A stretch of DNA of 64,000 bases from RHLJ01 sp965601955 (GTDB lineage: Bacteria > Bacteroidota > Rhodothermia > Balneolales > Balneolaceae): NCBI GenBank assembly GCA_965601955.1, contig OZ271855.1, forward strand, positions 124,001-188,000, written 5' to 3'. Position 1 is the first letter of the stretch. Every line of letters starts with the position of its first letter. Positions 18,601 to 27,438 of this stretch are shown one piece after another. The notes beneath the pieces are model-generated. The model saw nothing but the letters and a program-made list of their open reading frames with translations, was not told the origin of the DNA and made no database searches. Position numbers and translations under genes: made by a program.

Positions 18601-21600
18601 ATCTTCGTAATTCTACCTAAACCGATGATTGTATTTCCTGTTACTACCAGATCTAAGTCTCCATCATTGTCATAATCGCCCCAGGCTAGCGAGCCATTGA
18701 TGACGCCTACTAATGAATTGCCAGAAACGGAAAGTCCTCCGGCCCCATCATTATTGTATACACTTGTTATATAACCTCCACCAGTAGAGCCTGATATAGC
18801 CAGGTCTAAATCTCCATCGTTATCATAATCGCCCCAGGCGACCGCGCTTCCACTTAGATTGGGTAGAGAAATGCCCGAATCCTCTTTTAATACTAATAAA
18901 GGAGTAGAGGTTGAAGCTTCGTTTGAAAATAAACTTTGCTGCCCTGCTAAATCTTCGGCTTGTATGTAATAGTAGTAGGTAGTTCCATCAGTAAGCCCTG
19001 ATTCAGAATAGGTGGTATCTGAGGTAGTGGCTATTAAATTAGTTGGCGTTGCTGTACTTACTGTTTCCCGGTAAATATTATAGAAGGCGTCCGACTCATT
19101 AATACTATTCCAGGTCAGATCTAAGGTGGTAAATTCTATATTTGATATAGCAAGCCCTGATGGAGCAGTCGGAATTGCATTGGCTACAATAAAGCTAGCT
19201 CCTTTTGTAAACGCACTTCCTAAATAGGAACCATCCAATGCCTGTACTCCCCAGGAATAAGTGCCGGAAGGCAATCGGTTTTCATCAATAATGTAGGAGG
19301 TATTTAACCCAGCATTTCCTGGTTCTCCCCTCATTCGATACCCCGTAGTGGTATCACTATCTGCTGGAGTTTGCATAACAGAGCTACTACTCTCTTGTAC
19401 AAATACATTGTAACTGCCAATAGCGCCTTCTGCATCGGTACTTTCATTCCAACTTAAAGTGCGTTCTGTACCATTCAATGATGTAGTTAAATTTGATGGG
19501 GCGCCTGGGTTAGTATTGGGGAGATCATTAGAAACATTGTTTACATACATTTTGGTTGTGTATGTAAACGCGAATGTCGAATAATTGAGAAATCCACCAG
19601 TTAGCCCAAAATCCAGGTCTCCGTCATTATCGAAATCACCCTTTAGAAGAATGGTTGCCCCAAAGTTAATTCCTGGTGCGGTTAACTCAGTTTCTGCGAA
19701 TGTTCCATCCCCATTGTTCTCGAAATAATAGCTTCTATATACCGCGCTCGCTCCACTTCCTACTAATCCAAATATGAACGCGTCTGCATCACCATCGTGG
19801 TCGAAATCTTCGAAACTTATTTCCGCATTATTTAAGCTTGCCGATGTTGTCAGTTGAGATCCGGTAAAACTGCCTGATCCGTCATTTTCATAAATAAAAA
19901 TCCCACTACTTGTGGTAGAAATTGCGAAATCCAGATACCCATCTTTATTAATATCTCTCCAGGTAGCCCTGAACCCAGAGCTAACAATAGATTCACCCGA
20001 GTTGCTCAAATTTCCGTTACCATCGTTAACATATAATAGCGTGCTTGAGGACGTACCTCCTACTAAAAGCAAATCCTGGTAACCGTCGTTATTATAATCG
20101 GCCCAGTGTGCTTTTGTATCGAAAGCAGAATTAAAACTTTGACCTGAATCTGTAAAGGTTCCGTTGCTATTGATATATAGTTTGGATTCTGTGGCTGGGA
20201 TAAACAAATCCAAATCCCCATCATTGTCTACATCACCCCAGGAGGGATCTCCAGTATTAAACTCGGTAAACCCTATTCCGGAATAACTAAAGCTTCCTGA
20301 ACCATTATTATTTAATATGAATACACTTTTCGACCCATCACCAGAATTTCGATATGTACTGGCAAGATCAATATCTCCGTCACCATCATAATCGGCTGGA
20401 TCAAATCTTGAGATACTATCCCAATAAAAAGTTGGTAAGGCGATGGGAGCAGCAAATGCTCCTGTTCCATCGTTCAAATATACTCCACCAACCGTGCCGT
20501 TATTGTACCCCGCGAGTACAATATCTAAATCCCCATCACCATCGAAATCTGCGGTTTCGGCATCTGAACCGTAGGCTGCTGTAAGCCCACTTATGCTACC
20601 ATCTGCGACAATAAATGAGGGAGTGGTTACATTAACAGTATTGCTACTCGCACTTTCCTGGTTGAACTCATCTTTAGCCTTTACAGAATACTCGTAGGCA
20701 GTATTTGAAGCTACCGTGCCATCTGAGTAACTGGTGTTTGCAGTAGTTCCAATAAGCCCTGTATCCGTTCTATATACATCGTATTCAATATTAACCTCAC
20801 TTGTCGAGGCATCCCAACTTAGTGTGACATTGTTGTAAAGATTTTTAGATGCCACAAGATTGGTTGGGGTCGTAGGTGGTACCGGCAGAGCTAAGGTTAC
20901 CATCAATGTATCGCTGAAACCGGAAGTATCGGGAGTAACTGATTCTAAGGCTCGAACATAGTAATAGTAGGTCGCACCCGCTGATACGGAATTATCGGTA
21001 TAGGAAGGACTTGTGGAGCTGGCCAGTAACATCGTTGATGTGCCGATAGCTCCGCTATCCCGGTATATTTCAAATTTGTCTAGCTCGAAGGAGTAGTTTT
21101 CCCCTGTGGCTGGCTCATTTCCAGTTTGACTCCATTCCAATACAACCTCACTGATGCTTGTACTGGTAGTATCTAATGCGCTTGGAGTGGTTGCATCCGG
21201 GTAAGCCGCGATAATTGAGATGTCTGAAGAAACACTTTCAATCCCAGCAGCTACTATGGCTTTTAAATAATAGGTATAGTTATCTGGAGCCGGGGGATAA
21301 TCACTGAATGACGTACTGCTGGTGGTATTGATTTTTGTAGTAGTCGAGCTTGTTTCATCGATACGGTATACCTCATACTGCACTCCCAGTTCAGTATTAG
21401 CATCCCAGCTTAGGTCCACCTTGTTTAGCGAAGAAGTAAATAATGCTGAAAGATTAGCTGGCTTTGTTACTGTTATAGAATAATCGCTTCCCGTTGTAAA
21501 ACTACTTCCTTGCCATGTGGCATCTACCGATTGAACTCCCCACTCATAAATGGCTGTTTGAAGACTGTCTTTCAGTATGGTGTAACTGGTATTCAACCCC

Positions 21601-23600
21601 ATATTACCATGCTCCAAAACTCTTCGATAGCCGGTTGCGTTGTTCGAGTTAGATGCTACTCCTTCGTTATTCGATCCGTTTTCTTCGGTCAAATACAGGT
21701 TATAGCTAACAGGACCTCCATCCGGATCGGTTACTGCATCCCAGCTAAAGGTGACAGAATCCGCCGTCTCTGTCCAACTAAGATTGGTAGGTGCAGCAGT
21801 AGTTGAAGTGTTATTTAAATGATTCTCAAACAGGTGGATTTCAAAGGGATTTACCCCATCAGAAATCGCGAAAACCGCATCTAAATCGGTATCGCCATCG
21901 ATATCAATCCAGGCACTAGAATAGGCCTCAACTCCCGGCAGCGTAGTACTCTCAGAGAAGGTATAACCTCCGCTGCTTCCTGAGTTTTCAAATAATTTGG
22001 CGGAATAGGTTGTTGCAATCTGATCGTAGCCGCTTAGCAGCAGATCCAAATCCCCATCGGTATCATAATCTCCCCAACTTATGGTAGTCTGATTTACGAT
22101 CCCGGAAACAGCATTGGCAAAAAGGCTAAAGGTTCCATCTCCATTATTTTTATACAGCTGGTTTACCCGAGACGGTGAATTTCCATCATGAAAACCAGAG
22201 ATAAACACATCGTAAAAACCATCATTGTTGAAATCTGCCCAACTTATGGCGGATAACCGCAATTCCTTTAATGGGCTGTTTACCGTTTCTTCCGTAAAAG
22301 TTCCATCTCCATTGTTGATGTAAAAGAAGCTTCCAGCGCTACCGGTGGTTATATCGTTCCCGAAATAGGTCAAGTCCAGATCACCATCATTATCATAATC
22401 TACCCATTCAACGGCACCTGTTTCTACACCTGTAAATGATTGTGAGCCCACACTAAAATTCCCGTCTCCGTCATTATCATATAAGGTAGCTTGCAAAACC
22501 CCTGAACCTGTTTGTCCGGTTACGAATAGGTCTAAATCTCCGTCGTTATCGTAATCCCCGAAATCCATAGCAGGGTACCAGGCCGGTATGAGAGCCGAAT
22601 TAGTTTTTGCAGAGAAGGTTCCATCGCCATTGTTCGTATAGGAGTGTATTTGGCGAGTTCCCGTAGCAACACTATTGTTGTCTCCGGCTAAAATTATGTC
22701 AAGATCTCCATCGTTGTCGTAATCCCCCCACGCAAAATATTGGCTAACGTAGCTGTGTATAGCGGGCAACCCGTGATTGGTATTCTCGGTAAAAGTCCCA
22801 CTCCCGTCATTATCATAAAGCTTGGACGCGATAGTTCCTGATGAGGGAATCCCGGTATAGAACAAATCAAGGTCACCATCATTATCGTAATCCACAGGCT
22901 TTAAAGGACTCCAAAGACCTGTAAAACTGCTGCTTGAGTTGGTTATATAATTCAGTTCATACAAAGAAGTAGCGGATGCCTCATTAGAAATATCCCCCTC
23001 AACATTATCATTATTTATTACGGTTACATAGTAAAAGTAGGTCGTTCCGTCGGCTACGGAATTATCGATATAGCTGGTTGTTGTATTAGAGTTAATGGTA
23101 GTAAGCACATTACCTGGAGATGATGTGGAACTAGTCTCTCTGTATACATTGTAAAACATAAAATCACTTTCCGAGTTCTGATCCCAGGTGACGGCTATTT
23201 GCCCATAGGTTGAACTGTCTGTCTGTACATTCGATACTACTGATGGCTTAGGAAGTGTAGTAACCTGAAGAGTGGTAGAAGTTTGCGAAGTAGAATCTCC
23301 CCCAAATGAGTCCAGTAGTGTTACCACCCCATAGTACTCATAGGTAGTGCCCGGACTTAAAAACTGGTCATCAAAATCGATTTGAGTCAATATTGAACCG
23401 GAGACATTATGTATAGGTATCCCATCCCTATATATTTCGAAGTTATATCCATAATCGGAATTCGCTCCGATAGTAAGAGTAAGAGGGATAGTACTTTCCG
23501 TTACTGTTCCAGAAGAGATAACGGGATCTTGACTAAATCCTTCTTTTGGTAATATTGAAAGGATTAAAATACATACCCCTATAAAGCCTGAACTTTTCAT
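15636..23600 (-). CDS. giant secreted protein: three FG-GAP propellers, Fn3 domains, T9SS sorting domain
   Basis: The 2654-residue protein has a signal peptide (1-24, ending EGFSQ), then repeated modules: Fn3 domains, an FG-GAP/VCBS block (~225-595), Fn3s, a second block (~1005-1357), Fn3s, a third block (~1568-1930) and another Fn3. Each block has seven DxDxDGDxD-type calcium loops (for example AWGDYDNDGDLDL), the number needed for one seven-bladed propeller. Each block is followed by a similar Fn3-like domain with a GNxGLNTSY segment. A T9SS-associated GWYLLSNPF region lies near 2170 and the C-terminal sorting domain (~2567-2654) has NYPNPFNPSS and ends KKMTLIK. It should cross the outer membrane by T9SS and sit on the surface or be released; adhesion or polymer binding is inferred. 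The kinase and regulator genes lie immediately upstream. Confidence 0.9.
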   Translation of the reverse strand: MKSSGFIGVCILILSILPKEGFSQDPVISSGTVTESTIPLTLTIGANSDYGYNFEIYRDGIPIHNVSGSILTQIDFDDQFLSPGTTYEYYGVVTLLDSFGGDSTSQTSTTLQVTTLPKPSVVSNVQTDSSTYGQIAVTWDQNSESDFMFYNVYRETSSTSSPGNVLTTINSNTTTSYIDNSVADGTTYFYYVTVINNDNVEGDISNEASATSLYELNYITNSSSSFTGLWSPLKPVDYDNDGDLDLFYTGIPSSGTIASKLYDNDGSGTFTENTNHGLPAIHSYVSQYFAWGDYDNDGDLDIILAGDNNSVATGTRQIHSYTNNGDGTFSAKTNSALIPAWYPAMDFGDYDNDGDLDLFVTGQTGSGVLQATLYDNDGDGNFSVGSQSFTGVETGAVEWVDYDNDGDLDLTYFGNDITTGSAGSFFYINNGDGTFTEETVNSPLKELRLSAISWADFNNDGFYDVFISGFHDGNSPSRVNQLYKNNGDGTFSLFANAVSGIVNQTTISWGDYDTDGDLDLLLSGYDQIATTYSAKLFENSGSSGGYTFSESTTLPGVEAYSSAWIDIDGDTDLDAVFAISDGVNPFEIHLFENHLNNTSTTAAPTNLSWTETADSVTFSWDAVTDPDGGPVSYNLYLTEENGSNNEGVASNSNNATGYRRVLEHGNMGLNTSYTILKDSLQTAIYEWGVQSVDATWQGSSFTTGSDYSITVTKPANLSALFTSSLNKVDLSWDANTELGVQYEVYRIDETSSTTTKINTTSSTSFSDYPPAPDNYTYYLKAIVAAGIESVSSDISIIAAYPDATTPSALDTTSTSISEVVLEWSQTGNEPATGENYSFELDKFEIYRDSGAIGTSTMLLASSTSPSYTDNSVSAGATYYYYVRALESVTPDTSGFSDTLMVTLALPVPPTTPTNLVASKNLYNNVTLSWDASTSEVNIEYDVYRTDTGLIGTTANTSYSDGTVASNTAYEYSVKAKDEFNQESASSNTVNVTTPSFIVADGSISGLTAAYGSDAETADFDGDGDLDIVLAGYNNGTVGGVYLNDGTGAFAAPIALPTFYWDSISRFDPADYDGDGDIDLASTYRNSGDGSKSVFILNNNGSGSFSYSGIGFTEFNTGDPSWGDVDNDGDLDLFIPATESKLYINSNGTFTDSGQSFNSAFDTKAHWADYNNDGYQDLLLVGGTSSSTLLYVNDGNGNLSNSGESIVSSGFRATWRDINKDGYLDFAISTTSSGIFIYENDGSGSFTGSQLTTSASLNNAEISFEDFDHDGDADAFIFGLVGSGASAVYRSYYFENNGDGTFAETELTAPGINFGATILLKGDFDNDGDLDFGLTGGFLNYSTFAFTYTTKMYVNNVSNDLPNTNPGAPSNLTTSLNGTERTLSWNESTDAEGAIGSYNVFVQESSSSVMQTPADSDTTTGYRMRGEPGNAGLNTSYIIDENRLPSGTYSWGVQALDGSYLGSAFTKGASFIVANAIPTAPSGLAISNIEFTTLDLTWNSINESDAFYNIYRETVSTATPTNLIATTSDTTYSESGLTDGTTYYYYIQAEDLAGQQSLFSNEASTSTPLLVLKEDSGISLPNLSGSAVAWGDYDNDGDLDLAISGSTGGGYITSVYNNDGAGGLSVSGNSLVGVINGSLAWGDYDNDGDLDLVVTGNTIIGLGRITKIYTNNGSGALSDSGISLTGVQYSSVAWGDYDNDGDLDLVISGLSGITSTTGITKLYENTGEGNFSEDTSITLTNLGYSAVAWADYDNDGGLDLITSGLDSSNNPVTTLYTNQANGSFISSTPFVNVSRSSLAWADIDKDGDLDLLISGFNSSFNPVTTLYENGENNVFSGSGESLVDILNGSSTFGDYDNDGDLDVILSGALDFSANQDTSILYMNDGSGNFSNTQIPLDAAYEGGVSFGDYDADGDLDLAITGNGSTKVYKNYSTTANTNPTIPSNLMGSITADTVSISWDAATDAEGSPLHYNVFMVDEDAFEILATSMSDTSNGFRRVTYMGNAGLNTSHRFVTSSSEKPLLIGVQAIDGTNGASDFATILLFNGKFIQASSLEIRAYNDIVYTFNINALDLISGFSDSTFVVSQTGSLSGIFFKDVNNNQVFDGSFDVIIQNVSNITFSPSSGDTLRYFSSDPRIESASLIFSTTQYTDTLEIDITATKGNPQIEGTSNESGWYLLSNPFTTTIGELLENVWTQGAINSDAPGGASTLYIFSQDSSKYEAVTTDLDTTRLAAGQGLLVYLFEDDDLGDGESDIDGGWPKTLSNYGDPFGEQVSVEIKNVDHDGFTGTSGSEGFALMGNPYGWHISADSVIATLKRQDPFANSYIYRWDAVSKLFYLSTSGSIAPYESFFIRTISSGTTATLSFDYNDHVFVTETPDEGGGEGEGGPEKVISEKEPVLAAFELSSEEHETTSSFYLRFDDEASSGIDPFDGYYLGSYASKYANLYTKIGDQGLSINNLPIGLDEHSEFPLYLDATFSGSFTLNWDSENFPEDWKFSLEETATGYVVDLNEESSYSFDVIQKLKQDNTLHQWVLAHTQSKEKPVNSPTFILRIVPANLVGIEDGLGIPSVVELEQNYPNPFNPSSIIRFGVPKTSEVQLEVFDVLGRRVATLVNGETKQPGRYNIQFNAGDLSSGMYIYRLVIGDKVLTKKMTLIK
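17810..18895 (-). repeat. FG-GAP/VCBS block III, seven repeats
   Basis: Seven copies of a W/F-x-D-x-DxDGD-L-D-L/V-xx-SG unit, spaced about 45-55 codons, encode residues ~1568-1930. Coding DNA such as the complement of CCATCATTGTCATAATC recurs almost unchanged, so the block is prone to recombination. Confidence 0.85.
19530..20620 (-). repeat. FG-GAP/VCBS block II, seven repeats
   Basis: Seven calcium-loop repeats (ETADFDGDGDLDIVLAG through LKGDFDNDGDLDFGLTGG) over residues ~995-1357. They are more diverged from each other than those in blocks I and III. Confidence 0.8.
21820..22935 (-). repeat. FG-GAP/VCBS block I, seven repeats
   Basis: Seven calcium-loop repeats (KPVDYDNDGDLDLFYTG through AWIDIDGDTDLDAVF) over residues ~222-595. 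Together with blocks II and III this makes 21 blades in three sets of seven. Confidence 0.83.
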
Positions 23601-23611
23601 TTTCTACCCGA

Positions 23612-23653
23612 TATAGTTTTGAAGAGTTTAAAAGTGATTGCCTTCAAACTATA
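23612..23653 (-). promoter_or_regulatory. long hairpin in the 5' leader of the giant gene
   Basis: TATAGTTTTGAAG (23612-23624) pairs with CTTCAAACTATA (23642-23653), giving a 12-bp stem with a one-base bulge and a 17-base loop. It begins 12 bases upstream of the start codon and may affect translation or mRNA stability. Confidence 0.45.
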
Positions 23654-23672
23654 AAAGGAAGGGCGGGTTGGA

Positions 23673-23696
23673 ACCTACGAGAGTTCGTAGTTTTTA
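23673..23696. promoter_or_regulatory. candidate response-regulator site, copy 1
   Basis: ACCTACG, six bases, then CGTAGTTTTTA; the core is a perfect palindrome (CTACGA, GAGT, TCGTAG). It lies 73 bp upstream of the giant gene start and just past the regulator stop. The same arrangement recurs at 24430-24453 before the regulator gene. Confidence 0.5.
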
Positions 23697-23707
23697 TAGA
23701 AAAATGG

Positions 23708-24397
23708 CTAAATAAGTTGTTCTTTTAGTGCTTTTGCAACGGCGTCTGTCCGTGAATGGACTTGTAGTTTTTTGTAGATATTCCGGATATGATAATCTAC
23801 TGTATGGTAGCTGATGAACAGGGCTTCACCAATGGCTTCGTAGGTTTTCCCGTTAACAACTAAGCCTAATATCTCCTTCTCTCTTTTGCTCAGGTTATAA
23901 TCCTGTTTCTTTGGAGTATACTTGTTGAACATCTTCAGGATTTTATGGGCAATCTTCGGATTGATAGGAGAACCACCATTCACTGCTTCAAATACTGCAT
24001 CCTGAATCTCTTTATTGGAAGCTGTTTTCAATAAATAACCAATTGCACCAGCGCAAATGGCGTCAAAAATTTGTTGGTCTCCATCAAAATTGGTGATCAT
24101 AACAATGGGCACCTCAGGTATGAGCTCTCCGAACTTTTGTACCCCTTCGATTCCACTCATCCCAGGCAAACCAATATCACAGAAGATCAAATTTGGAGGC
24201 TCTGACGAATCTAATTCGTAAAGAGCTTCTTCAATAGATGTAAACCTTCGTGAACATTGTACCTGATCCAACTCATTTACCAAATCCGAGATAGTATCTC
24301 GATAGACCTCATTGTCTTCGATCAACCAAATATCAATAACGGTTTGTTCAGGCATTGGATAGGTATTTAAAATCTGTGTGACATTATTCAAAATCAT
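23708..24397 (-). CDS. LuxR/NarL-type response regulator
   Basis: The 229-residue protein has a receiver domain (~18-135) with the acidic pair in WLIEDNE, the phosphoacceptor Asp in LIFCDIGLPGMSG and the conserved Lys in YLLKTAS. A C-terminal LuxR/GerE HTH (~165-229) follows: LSKREKEILGLVVNGKTYEA and FISYHTVDYHIRNIYKKL. A second possible start is Met15 at 24355; the first Met is kept because the region between is in frame and only 34 bases separate it from the kinase gene. It is almost certainly the partner of the sensor kinase just upstream and a likely regulator of the giant secreted-protein gene downstream. Confidence 0.9.
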   Translation of the reverse strand: MILNNVTQILNTYPMPEQTVIDIWLIEDNEVYRDTISDLVNELDQVQCSRRFTSIEEALYELDSSEPPNLIFCDIGLPGMSGIEGVQKFGELIPEVPIVMITNFDGDQQIFDAICAGAIGYLLKTASNKEIQDAVFEAVNGGSPINPKIAHKILKMFNKYTPKKQDYNLSKREKEILGLVVNGKTYEAIGEALFISYHTVDYHIRNIYKKLQVHSRTDAVAKALKEQLI

Positions 24398-24429
24398 GAC
24401 TAAGGATAAACTTCCTTTATAGTCATAGC

Positions 24430-24453
24430 ACCTACGTACCCCCGTAGTTTTTA
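24430..24453. promoter_or_regulatory. candidate response-regulator site, copy 2
   Basis: ACCTACG, six bases (TACCCC), then CGTAGTTTTTA, matching copy 1 at 23673-23696 in both half-sites, spacing and the T-rich flank. It overlaps the last codons of the kinase gene and lies 33 bp before the regulator start, as expected for autoregulation. Confidence 0.5.
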
Positions 24454-27323
24454 AATGATAACGCTATTGCCGTCCCTGATTCAGAATCCGAATCTATGCT
24501 TAGCGAACCTCTGATCTCTTTGGCTCTGTTTTTCATTCCTTCCAGACCGTAATGTTTATTCCCTTCCAAAGCATTGACAGCAAAACCTTTACCATCATCC
24601 GAAACCCTGAGAATAAATTCATTCTCTGCTTTTTTAAACGAGATATGTACTTCTGAAGCCTCAGAGTGCTTTATGATATTATGGATACACTCTTTTAGAA
24701 TCAGCACCGTATTTCTTCGTATTTCGGGATTCATCCCTTCCTCGCTGAATTCCACATTCGACTCAAAGGTATAGCTAATATTCTCAAGCATTGCTCCTGA
24801 GATTTCCTTCAGCTGAAGCACCAAATCTTCCACTATATCATGCTTGGGGTTAATCATCCAAACGATATCGCGCATTGCCTGGGAAGTGTTTTTGCTGATG
24901 GATCGAATTTCCTGTAACCCCGTTGTTACCGCTTCATCCGATGAGTCTATTTTCTTTTCAAGGAGTTGGCTTTTGAGAATAACACTACCCAGATTACTAC
25001 CAATCTCATCATGTAAATCTCCAGCTATTTGTAATCGAACTCGCTCCATTCTTTTCACATTTGCCATTCTGTATTGGTAGAAACCAATACTTATACTCAC
25101 TACTAGAATGACTATTAAAATCCGGAACCACCAGGTTTCGTAATAAGCGTACTCAAAGTTCAAATACAAAGTCGCTGCTTCTGAACTGATAATCCCATCC
25201 TTAGTTATTGATCGAACATGAAAGGTGTAATTTCCCGGTGAAATGTTGGTATAAAAGGCTGCTCGTCTTGTATCAACTTCTTCCCACTCTGTTTGAAAAG
25301 GTTCGAGTTTATATTGAAATGTTATCTCTTCGGAATCGATAAAACTCGGTGAGGTATAATAGATAGCTAGCGACTTATTATCGTGGGGTATACCAATGAC
25401 TGATGAAATAGGTGCCTCTTCATTGTCTATCTGAAGCCCTTCTATGAGAATAGGTGGAGGACTACTATTGGTAAGGATTCTATCCGGGTTTACTTTCCCT
25501 ATTCCTGCTCCGGTAGAAAACCAAATTTCATTGGTACTAGTTACTAACCCATCTATGATTGTATTAGAAGGTAGACCATCATCCGACGTAAACTTTCGGT
25601 AAGACACCTGTTTGGTAGTATCCGAGATATGTTCAACAAGCTGCTGTTTTTCTACATAGTAAATCCCATTACTGGTAGAAATCCATAAGAAGCCATTATG
25701 ATCTTCAATAATACCTCCTATTGTTTCAGCGGGAAGCTGATTGGTTTTGATGGGTATGAATTTTTCCCCGATTTTTACATTTAGTCCACCACCAGATGTG
25801 CCTATCCAGAGTCGGTCTTCATCGTCATTATAAAGCGCGCTAATGATCGGATTCAATAATCCTGAACCTTCGATATATTGAGACTGAACAGTATCAGCTA
25901 CCAGCTTATTTAAGCCATAATTAGTACCAACCCATAAAGCACCGGATTGATCATTGGTAATAGAAAGTACGCCTCCTTTCGACATTTCAGCATCATCAAG
26001 ATGTAATGAATTTCTCCCAGTCCATTTTACTATACCAGCTTCCAGGCCTATCCATAGCTGTCCATTTTTATCTTCATAAAAAGTAGTTACTTCTGAGTCG
26101 AAGGTGGAATTGAACTCATCTAGAGAATAAATATCTGATCCATCAATTACGTCAACCCCTACTTCTTCTGCGGCGTTGGAAACATAAATTCGTTCATTCG
26201 AATCTGCAAAAATAACCTCAGCCAAATCTGTCATTAACCCATCTTTTTCCCCAAATACGGTCGTATCATTTCCTTCAATTCTTGTCAGCTTATTATCTAT
26301 TACTACCCAAAAAGTCCCTGGGGTAGATTCTACCATTGCTCCTGCTGCTGCATCTCCAAAAGAACTAAAGGTCGTTTCTTTTATTCGGTAGGCTCCCTCT
26401 AAATAGCTAAATATCCAAATATGACCCTCTTTATCTTTTAATGCCGCTAACGAACCTTTGTTCTCCAATCCAAGATTTCTGTCCAGTTCTCCAGTAGTCA
26501 AATCTAGTCGATGTACACCTTCGGATGTTGAAACCCATAATGCGTTTCCATCTTTAGCCATGTCTAATACAAAACTGGTATTCGCCCCCTTATCGGTAAG
26601 CGGATAATGTCTGTACTCACCTTCATACATTACAAATACCCCAGACCGGCTACCAATAAACAAAGAGTCTGATTCATTGATAATGCTGTATATAACCGGC
26701 GTTTCAAGTTCTTTTGGAAGTGGAAAGTCGATGAACCGATCATCTTTAAAATACCTTAGTCCGTAATCAATAAAACCAACGACTAGAGTATCCCCCTTAT
26801 ATGGTGACAGCGAAAAAATATGATTTTGAGATAGCTCTGAATTTTCAGCCGTAAACTGCCGGATTGAGTCTCCTACTATTTTATATAATCCTCTTCCATC
26901 TGTACCTACCCAAAATGCTCCATCCGATGTTTCAGCAAATGAAACAATGTACTGATCGATACCACCTAGTTTCCCAAAAGGACGTGAAAACTCTCTGTCT
27001 TTATAGGTAGTCACCCCTCCACCTGAGGTTCCGATCCAAAGAGTTCCATCATTGCCTAAATAGAGCTTTCGTATAACACTGGAATTGAGTGCCTCAGTAT
27101 TGTCCTTATTGTAGACGGTTACATTAACTCCATCGAAACGAGCTAATCCATCTGTAGTAGCAAACCATAAGTATCCATCCTCTGTTTGAAGGATATCGTA
27201 CGCTGCGAGGCCTGGCAAACCATCTTCATCGGTAAAGATTTTCTTGTTGTATTGAGCATTAACCGGGTATGAAATACTCAAGCAAAAAAACAGTAGTAGA
27301 ACCCCAAACCTTTTCTGCACCAA
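24432..27323 (-). CDS. two-component sensor histidine kinase with Reg_prop propellers and Y_Y_Y domain
   Basis: The 963-residue protein has a signal peptide (1-24), about 620 residues of two-component-regulator-propeller repeats (many GxLWIGTSGGG motifs), a Y_Y_Y domain (~665-735, TFQYKLEPFQTEWEEV), one membrane span (~740-760) and a cytoplasmic kinase of HisKA_3 type (AGDLHDEIGSNLGSV, His at residue 771) plus HATPase_c (~865-960; VSDDGKGF, HYGLEGMKNRA). This is the periplasmic-sensor layout common in Bacteroidota for sensing glycans or envelope signals, here as a classical kinase with a separate regulator and not a one-protein hybrid. The regulator gene follows after 34 bases. Confidence 0.92.
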   Translation of the reverse strand: MVQKRFGVLLLFFCLSISYPVNAQYNKKIFTDEDGLPGLAAYDILQTEDGYLWFATTDGLARFDGVNVTVYNKDNTEALNSSVIRKLYLGNDGTLWIGTSGGGVTTYKDREFSRPFGKLGGIDQYIVSFAETSDGAFWVGTDGRGLYKIVGDSIRQFTAENSELSQNHIFSLSPYKGDTLVVGFIDYGLRYFKDDRFIDFPLPKELETPVIYSIINESDSLFIGSRSGVFVMYEGEYRHYPLTDKGANTSFVLDMAKDGNALWVSTSEGVHRLDLTTGELDRNLGLENKGSLAALKDKEGHIWIFSYLEGAYRIKETTFSSFGDAAAGAMVESTPGTFWVVIDNKLTRIEGNDTTVFGEKDGLMTDLAEVIFADSNERIYVSNAAEEVGVDVIDGSDIYSLDEFNSTFDSEVTTFYEDKNGQLWIGLEAGIVKWTGRNSLHLDDAEMSKGGVLSITNDQSGALWVGTNYGLNKLVADTVQSQYIEGSGLLNPIISALYNDDEDRLWIGTSGGGLNVKIGEKFIPIKTNQLPAETIGGIIEDHNGFLWISTSNGIYYVEKQQLVEHISDTTKQVSYRKFTSDDGLPSNTIIDGLVTSTNEIWFSTGAGIGKVNPDRILTNSSPPPILIEGLQIDNEEAPISSVIGIPHDNKSLAIYYTSPSFIDSEEITFQYKLEPFQTEWEEVDTRRAAFYTNISPGNYTFHVRSITKDGIISSEAATLYLNFEYAYYETWWFRILIVILVVSISIGFYQYRMANVKRMERVRLQIAGDLHDEIGSNLGSVILKSQLLEKKIDSSDEAVTTGLQEIRSISKNTSQAMRDIVWMINPKHDIVEDLVLQLKEISGAMLENISYTFESNVEFSEEGMNPEIRRNTVLILKECIHNIIKHSEASEVHISFKKAENEFILRVSDDGKGFAVNALEGNKHYGLEGMKNRAKEIRGSLSIDSDSESGTAIALSFKNYGGT

Positions 27324-27438
27324 AATACTTGTATAAGCCTAATTTGTGAACAAAGATAACTTAGTTTGCGAACTTTACAACGGTAGTAAAAAATGAATGC
27401 CCGAACTAATGATACTATTTCGGGTAGCTAGGACAAAC

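Noticed and set aside
17800..22940. Possible CRISPR-like repeats from the regularly spaced similar segments
   Set aside because: The repeats fall in one continuous coding frame, encode DxDxDG calcium loops and have no uniform spacers; they are FG-GAP repeats of one protein.
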